From Lindgomyces ingoldianus (taxonomy: Eukaryota > Ascomycota > Dothideomycetes > Pleosporales > Lindgomycetaceae): a DNA stretch of 64,000 bases. Position numbers and translations under genes: made by a program. The notes beneath the pieces are model-generated. The model did no database searches. It saw only the letters and a list, made by a program, of their open reading frames with translations, and was not told the DNA's origin. Positions 59,042 through 64,000 of this stretch are shown piece by piece. The DNA lies in contig NW_022985180.1 in the NCBI RefSeq assembly GCF_010093535.1, positions 971,321 through 1,035,320 of the forward strand, written 5' to 3'. How positions within the stretch are numbered: the first letter of the stretch is position 1; each line of letters opens with the position of its first letter.

Positions 59042-60688
59042 GATGGTTTGCGTCTCAATGTTGTGGCATTCCTAGCTATTGCGTTGAGGGCAAACGGCTT
59101 CTGGAATTGGATGAGGCAACTCTAAAACGATGGTGGCGGTCTGGCTCGGCGGGTAGGCTCTCACATTGCCCCAGGCACTAGGTTGAACGCAATCAATCTT
59201 CACCCCAAATTGAATCGTCCTAACCCTTTCACAGCCCGAAGACATAGGCGAGATGACTAAATCTAGCAGGCCATTTCCAAAGTCCACCTTGCCACCTCCT
59301 CAGGCCTACAATTTGTCCCAGCTCTTCAATCCTGCCTAACTCCATTGCATTACGTCCCTCACCGCCTCTTCCTCTATGACCTCATTGCCTCCATCCTGCT
59401 CCCATTACACACTAGCTCGACCTAGAACTATAACAAGGCTAATACAGACATCGCACAACAGCCAGAAGTGAATTGCCTCCTAGTCCCCCGACTCCAAGCA
59501 TGGTATGCTGTGTGCTCGAAACACCCCGCGTATCGATCTCTACCGTGGTACGTTTCCGTTTCCAGGAATCCGGACACCACGACTGGCTAGATTCCCTCGA
59601 ATCCCGATAACCCTAGTCTTGGCCTATCACGTCGTTGAAGGACGCTTCTGGGCAGGATCGAGCTTAACGCTGAGTTAAGATTGATAGATGGAGGCGAATG
59701 GGAGAATGGACCCCTCCCCTCGGAACCATGTCCTTGATGCCTAGTCGGTTAGTTTGCCGAGATCAGATCCTACACTGTTTCTGTTTTGTTCTGCTCTAAT
59801 GGATCTGAGGGATTCAGATGGGCTGCCAGGGATAGGATGACAATCCTACGCGGGAAGGCGCTTGTGGACCGTGCCTGTTGTGCCTAGTCTGTCTGCCCGA
59901 GGAATTGGGATTCCGGATTGGGAACGCGTGGGTGGAGGGCTGTGTGCACAGCATATCGTAAGGCGAATTTTCGTTATGTTCACCCCTGGAGGATCTTTAC
60001 GTTGTGTTGTAGCGTGGCATGGACCGTGGTACCATGGGGGTGTAGTGTGTGTGGTGTGTAAACCGCGCGTTAATATTCCCACTAACCGAGCCAGCTGCAC
60101 AGGTTGAATGATCAATCCTTCGCTCTCAGTCAGCTCAGCAGTATCACCAATCAACTGCCATCCTTTCTCGCCCAATGCCCTTTCTCAGGCTAGTCGATTT
60201 CAGTCAATAGAACACAGGCGAAGCTTACGGACACACAACACACCCGCATCCAACAGTCAGCATGTGTGCCTGCAGGTGAAGGCACTTCCTGAAACTAGCG
60301 CTAACCGCCGCTTAATTACAATCAATTTATTTACTGTAATATCCAATACTGTACTGCATGCAGTGGACTAGGAAGCTATGTAGGTATCGAGGCTGTGCAA
60401 AACGTGGCATGCCAATCTATGTGATGCGATAGTCGTGAATCCGTCGTTATTGGGATGGGGGCGTTGACATCATTAAATAGGATGGTTAGGCGAGACAAGA
60501 AATTTCCAAACCAACTGTTCATATCTGGTAAAGCACACACACAGATACACACACAATTTACGGTGTAAGGTAGACGGCTTTTGTTCCCAATAAACTCCTT
60601 GTCATGGGTAATGTAGTTTCGAATTTTCTGAGAAGGATTATCCAGAGGTCCGGGGTCGGGAAAATTGGGCGTTCCACGGATTGTTCTT
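59042..60688. other. 1.6-kb region between convergent genes
   Basis: It contains the 3' flanks of the UCH37-type gene and of the minus-strand gene ending at 60,689. No convincing gene is present. A short CA-rich tract lies at about 60,534-60,556. Confidence 0.5.
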
Positions 60689-63133
60689 TCATGAGCTACT
60701 CTGGACCACCGATTCTGATACTATTGGCTGTTCTGATGGCGTCTCTGGTGGCTGTGGCTTTTTTGGGACTGACGTAGGCTCACACTTGGGTTCGTCATGG
60801 ATGGACAAGGGCCCTGTCCATGATGGTGAAGATGAGGCTGAGGAGGATTGGGAAGCCATAAAAGATTGAGAATGTGGAGACATGGTCGACGTTGACAGGG
60901 ACTGGAGTGGCGACGACAATGCTGAGGATAAGGAAGCAGCAGACAGCGATCGTGATGGTATATCGCTGTTTGGAGAGGCAGATGTGGTTGCGGATGGTTT
61001 GTTGGATGCTGGCTCCGACCTCGATAGGCTGGCTTCTACGATTTCCCCGGTTATGTGTGTGCTTTCAACCACCGGTGTCGTTTCTAAGGATATTACCTCT
61101 GAAGACACCAGTTGCACAGAGGGAAGAACAGCTGCTGAAGGTGTCTCCTCAACACGGAGTGTGATCGTGGTCGAGATGATAGAAGTTGCCGTTAAGGTAG
61201 CTGTGGTTGTAGCAACAATAGAAGAAATAGGATCTGGAGAATAGTCCTCGTGAAATGTGCTAAGAATAATTGGTGGTAGGGTTTGTACGGCTAGGCTTGG
61301 ACCCACGTGCATCGCAAGGAACACTACGAAGGCACTGAGGATGACGATCACTATGTTCCGCCGGTCCCGGGCGAGAAGCACCAGGTAATTTCTCAGAAGA
61401 GTACTAATAGGAACGTCGTCCATGGAGGAAGGCCGACGTGAAGGAGCTCGAGGTCTTCCTCGGGACTGACTTCGATATTGGTAGTTAAATTGGGTGTGGC
61501 GGTCAGTTCCATGAGTTCTCTCAGGGACGATAGGTTGCTCGTGGACTAGGGGATGTTCAAAATTTATGGGTTTCGATCTCTCATTCTTAAGCTTCTCCTC
61601 CAGCAGACGAACCCTCTCAGAGACTGCGTTAGCCTCAGCAAGAATTTGAGCCTCGAATTCGAGTCGAATCGACTCCTTCACTTCCTCAATCTTCTCCTTC
61701 AATGTCTCGTTGAGCTCCCTTTTCTCTGCTGCTTCTTTATCAATTGTCCCTTGTCGTGAAAGCTCTTCCTCCTCAATCTTTTTCTGTCGCTCGGCTTCTT
61801 CGACTCGTCTCTTCTCCTCTGCATCAGCCTCGAGTTTCTTCATGCGAGCCGCTTCTTCCTCCACACGCCTCATGACTTCAGCTTCGTACATCCGCTTCTC
61901 ATTTTCTGCTCGTTGTCTCTCTTCAGCCTGCTTTTCTAAAAGTTTCCTCATATCTTCAGGGATCCAAGGTGAAATCTCGACATCACATCGCTCCATTTCG
62001 CTCCATGCTGCAGACCAAGCTCCGGCCCGCATGAGCCCATTTGCTGCATAAATTTTGAGATCCCATCTTTTCGTGCCTGTGCCAATCCCATTTCCTGGTC
62101 GCTTCACCTGACGGTGACAATCGATGCATACGCTGGCATTGTCTGATTCAGGTGTGGGGTATTTCCATCCCGGTTCATCATCGCCAGTGACAGTGCCTCC
62201 ACTCATACTGGTCTCTCTCCCACTCCTACCCTCCATTACACTTCCTCTATCTTCCTCCTCGTCTCCTTTCTCTTCTGCACCCTCCCCAGGTCCAATAAAG
62301 TGACCGCATTTCAGCAGCCGGGGTGTCTTTAAATCTAAACTCTCCAGTATTCTTTCTTCCAATAAATCGTACTCCTCTCTTGGATGGGGTATCAGGAGCC
62401 CACGCCGCATCAATACAATGTCTTTCAGCTTCTCCTCAAGAAGCTTGTAGTTTTCCACCAGCCAGTCGGGCATGACCTTAATCATCAGCTTGTAAGGGTA
62501 GGGTATCTGCATTGGAAGGATCGTGATATGCAACAAAACGAGAGGATAGTGCTGCTGGGGTGTTTGCGATGGCTTAGGACTCTGTGCGTCCCTATGAATG
62601 CTTGCTCGTTGTGAACCAGATCTTCGGGATCCCGATACTGAGGTGGGAGTCTCAGATCTACCACTCTTGCTTGGTGTTGCAAGCTTGTATACTCCTTTCA
62701 GTCGGTCCCGCGGACTTTCGAAGTGCGCGAGGGGAGGCGGAGATGACATCTGCATAGCACGGACCGACGACGAGTTACGGAACAGCGGTCGTTCTTTCCG
62801 AGGCGTGTTCCGTGAGTTGACGCCATGGCCAGTGGGTGGAATCGGTTTGGAGGATATCGAGAGTTCCGATGGCAGCGACGAGATGAGACTGGCGCGGCGC
62901 GATGTCCCCGCTGAGAGAATCGAAGGGCGCGAAGTGTACGAGCTGCGGTATGACACGAGTTCTTGGTGCTCAATACTCTCAATGGGTTCGTCGGCTCCAG
63001 GGAATGTTTCTGAATTGAATGACGTATCGCCGTCGTACACCTCGGATGGCGATGACGTTCCCTGGTCTTCAGAGTCTTCGAAAATAGAAAATGGAGTCAC
63101 GCCAGGCGGAGGCGAGTGGTGGATAGTAGTCAT
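60689..63133 (-). CDS. Conserved-looking coiled-coil protein with one transmembrane segment
   Basis: A single uninterrupted frame of 814 residues. In order: a Ser/Pro-rich disordered N-terminus (1 to about 195); a compact region (about 200-370) with LPYxxK-like helices, IPHPREEYDLLEERILESL, a CGH motif near 275 and CIDCH near 338, which could bind a metal together; a motif-rich stretch (WSAAWSEMERCDVEISPWIP); a highly charged coiled coil (about 382-521); a basic linker; a transmembrane helix (about 594-616, NIVIVILSAFVVFLAMHVG); and a Ser/Thr-rich tail to 814. The charge pattern suggests a cytosolic N-terminal part and a luminal or extracellular tail. I do not recognise a named family. The start is the first ATG and a weak intron cannot be excluded. 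Confidence 0.8.
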   Translation of the reverse strand: MTTIHHSPPPGVTPFSIFEDSEDQGTSSPSEVYDGDTSFNSETFPGADEPIESIEHQELVSYRSSYTSRPSILSAGTSRRASLISSLPSELSISSKPIPPTGHGVNSRNTPRKERPLFRNSSSVRAMQMSSPPPLAHFESPRDRLKGVYKLATPSKSGRSETPTSVSGSRRSGSQRASIHRDAQSPKPSQTPQQHYPLVLLHITILPMQIPYPYKLMIKVMPDWLVENYKLLEEKLKDIVLMRRGLLIPHPREEYDLLEERILESLDLKTPRLLKCGHFIGPGEGAEEKGDEEEDRGSVMEGRSGRETSMSGGTVTGDDEPGWKYPTPESDNASVCIDCHRQVKRPGNGIGTGTKRWDLKIYAANGLMRAGAWSAAWSEMERCDVEISPWIPEDMRKLLEKQAEERQRAENEKRMYEAEVMRRVEEEAARMKKLEADAEEKRRVEEAERQKKIEEEELSRQGTIDKEAAEKRELNETLKEKIEEVKESIRLEFEAQILAEANAVSERVRLLEEKLKNERSKPINFEHPLVHEQPIVPERTHGTDRHTQFNYQYRSQSRGRPRAPSRRPSSMDDVPISTLLRNYLVLLARDRRNIVIVILSAFVVFLAMHVGPSLAVQTLPPIILSTFHEDYSPDPISSIVATTTATLTATSIISTTITLRVEETPSAAVLPSVQLVSSEVISLETTPVVESTHITGEIVEASLSRSEPASNKPSATTSASPNSDIPSRSLSAASLSSALSSPLQSLSTSTMSPHSQSFMASQSSSASSSPSWTGPLSIHDEPKCEPTSVPKKPQPPETPSEQPIVSESVVQSSS

Positions 63134-63137
63134 TACG

Positions 63138-64000
63138 ATGTTTGTCGCTTATGCGACGAGCAAGACAAGTGTGTTACTCGACAATCAGATCGTGAAACGA
63201 GCCAATGAAGTATCACTTAGCAGTGTGACACTGGTAGTAATTGTTGGGACTCTATTAAGTGCAACTTCGTGTGTTGGTGCAAGTTTTGGCGCCTGGGGTG
63301 GGTGTGCTGAGACTTTGTTGATATTGTTCGGAAAATTAGAAGTTCCAGCCTCGTTGCAGGGGGTAACCAAAGTGAACGCCAACATCACCCGGCAAGCTCG
63401 CGCCTCACCGTGCATATTGCCACGTTCATTTCAAGCACCATTCGTTATAGAGCTAGTCGTAGACGCGCTGCCGAGCGCTAGATTATTCCTCGAACCTGGT
63501 TATGAGCTGTCCCAATTTAACACCATTTGCGTTGTCCTTCATGACGGTTATCAAGAAATTATCGGCAGGTATAGTGATGTTCGCTATGATAAGCTCATGC
63601 TTTCGTCATGCCTTTCTCTGCTAACTAAAAGTGAGTACTCATCTATTCGTCGTAAGAAAGACCAAAGTATATTCTTACGACAAACTGCAGTCACCGCTCG
63701 TACTGAGCTACTTAGCTCAATATGCCAAGAATTTAAACAGGATACTTTAGAAACTAGGCCTACCATTCCTAGCTCTATATCGACTTTTCGAGCGGAGAGA
63801 CCTTCTGTCTGGACTGTGGACTTCGATCAGCACGTCATCTTCCTCGACCAACTGGAGTTTCATGCTATTCACCTATTCTGCATCCCTCAGGCTCAGCCCA
63901 CGCTTTTCCGTACATCTCGTCGATATAGACCAGTAGACTTACCAGTCTGGAAACCTTCTCATACCACAGTATCACATACCTCGATCCCCCTAACTGCTAT
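63138..64000 (+). CDS. Open frame running off the right edge, possible partial gene
   Basis: The frame beginning at 63,138 has no stop for 287 codons to the window end, which is unlikely by chance at this base composition. The ATG lies only 4 bp from the start of the divergent gene at 63,133, so the real start is probably further in: the next in-frame ATG is at 63,597, or there is an upstream intron. The downstream part reads like protein (FVIELVVDALPSARLFLEPG; RPSVWTVDFDQHVIFLDQLE). No domain is recognised. Confidence 0.4.
   Translation, partial: MFVAYATSKTSVLLDNQIVKRANEVSLSSVTLVVIVGTLLSATSCVGASFGAWGGCAETLLILFGKLEVPASLQGVTKVNANITRQARASPCILPRSFQAPFVIELVVDALPSARLFLEPGYELSQFNTICVVLHDGYQEIIGRYSDVRYDKLMLSSCLSLLTKSEYSSIRRKKDQSIFLRQTAVTARTELLSSICQEFKQDTLETRPTIPSSISTFRAERPSVWTVDFDQHVIFLDQLEFHAIHLFCIPQAQPTLFRTSRRYRPVDLPVWKPSHTTVSHTSIPLTA

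Overview
The window looks like a filamentous ascomycete (Pezizomycotina) chromosome. The genes have short introns (46-78 nt, GT...AG) and their closest recognisable relatives are fungal: an Rsp5-adaptor of the Ssh4/Ear1 type, karyopherin Kap104, a Zn(II)2Cys6 regulator and a UCH37-type deubiquitinase. The window has two compartments with a sharp boundary near 37.1 kb.

Positions 1 to about 37,100 are an extremely AT- and TpA-rich block with no intact gene. It is made of transposable elements mutated in the manner of repeat-induced point mutation (RIP: C->T and G->A). Many elements can be delimited exactly because their terminal repeats and target-site duplications (TSDs) survive. The main one is a Ty3/Gypsy element at 13,204-36,209 (546-bp LTRs, TSD CTAAG). 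Nested in it are two Fot1/Pogo-like DNA transposons with one TIR type (14,668-16,016 and 25,655-27,508), one of a second TIR type (18,273-20,138), a 419-bp miniature LTR element (20,391-20,809), a 4.1-kb LTR element with no recognisable pol (21,060-25,152) and a Ty1/Copia-like element (28,835-34,721). Removing these inserts leaves about 7.5 kb, a normal Gypsy length. Left of it lie a Copia remnant, an interrupted second copy of the 4.1-kb element, a stack of DNA transposons nested in each other (7.6-12.1 kb), a 1.1-kb palindromic transposon derivative and a 10-N assembly gap with identical 88-bp flanks.

Positions 37,100 to 64,000 have ordinary base composition and hold five well-supported genes: SSH4-like (38,269-39,978, minus), KAP104 (45,344-48,303, plus), a C6 zinc-cluster regulator (52,291-54,178, plus), a UCH37-type ubiquitin hydrolase (57,915-59,041, plus) and an 814-residue coiled-coil membrane protein (60,689-63,133, minus). 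A long open frame on the plus strand runs off the right edge (63,138-64,000) and may be a sixth, partial gene. A possible two-exon small secreted protein lies at 41,305-41,743. The genes do not form a pathway cluster: they are separate housekeeping or regulatory functions (membrane-protein ubiquitination, nuclear import, transcription, deubiquitination). The intergenic spaces are long (1-5 kb). No tRNA, rRNA, CRISPR array or telomere repeat was seen.
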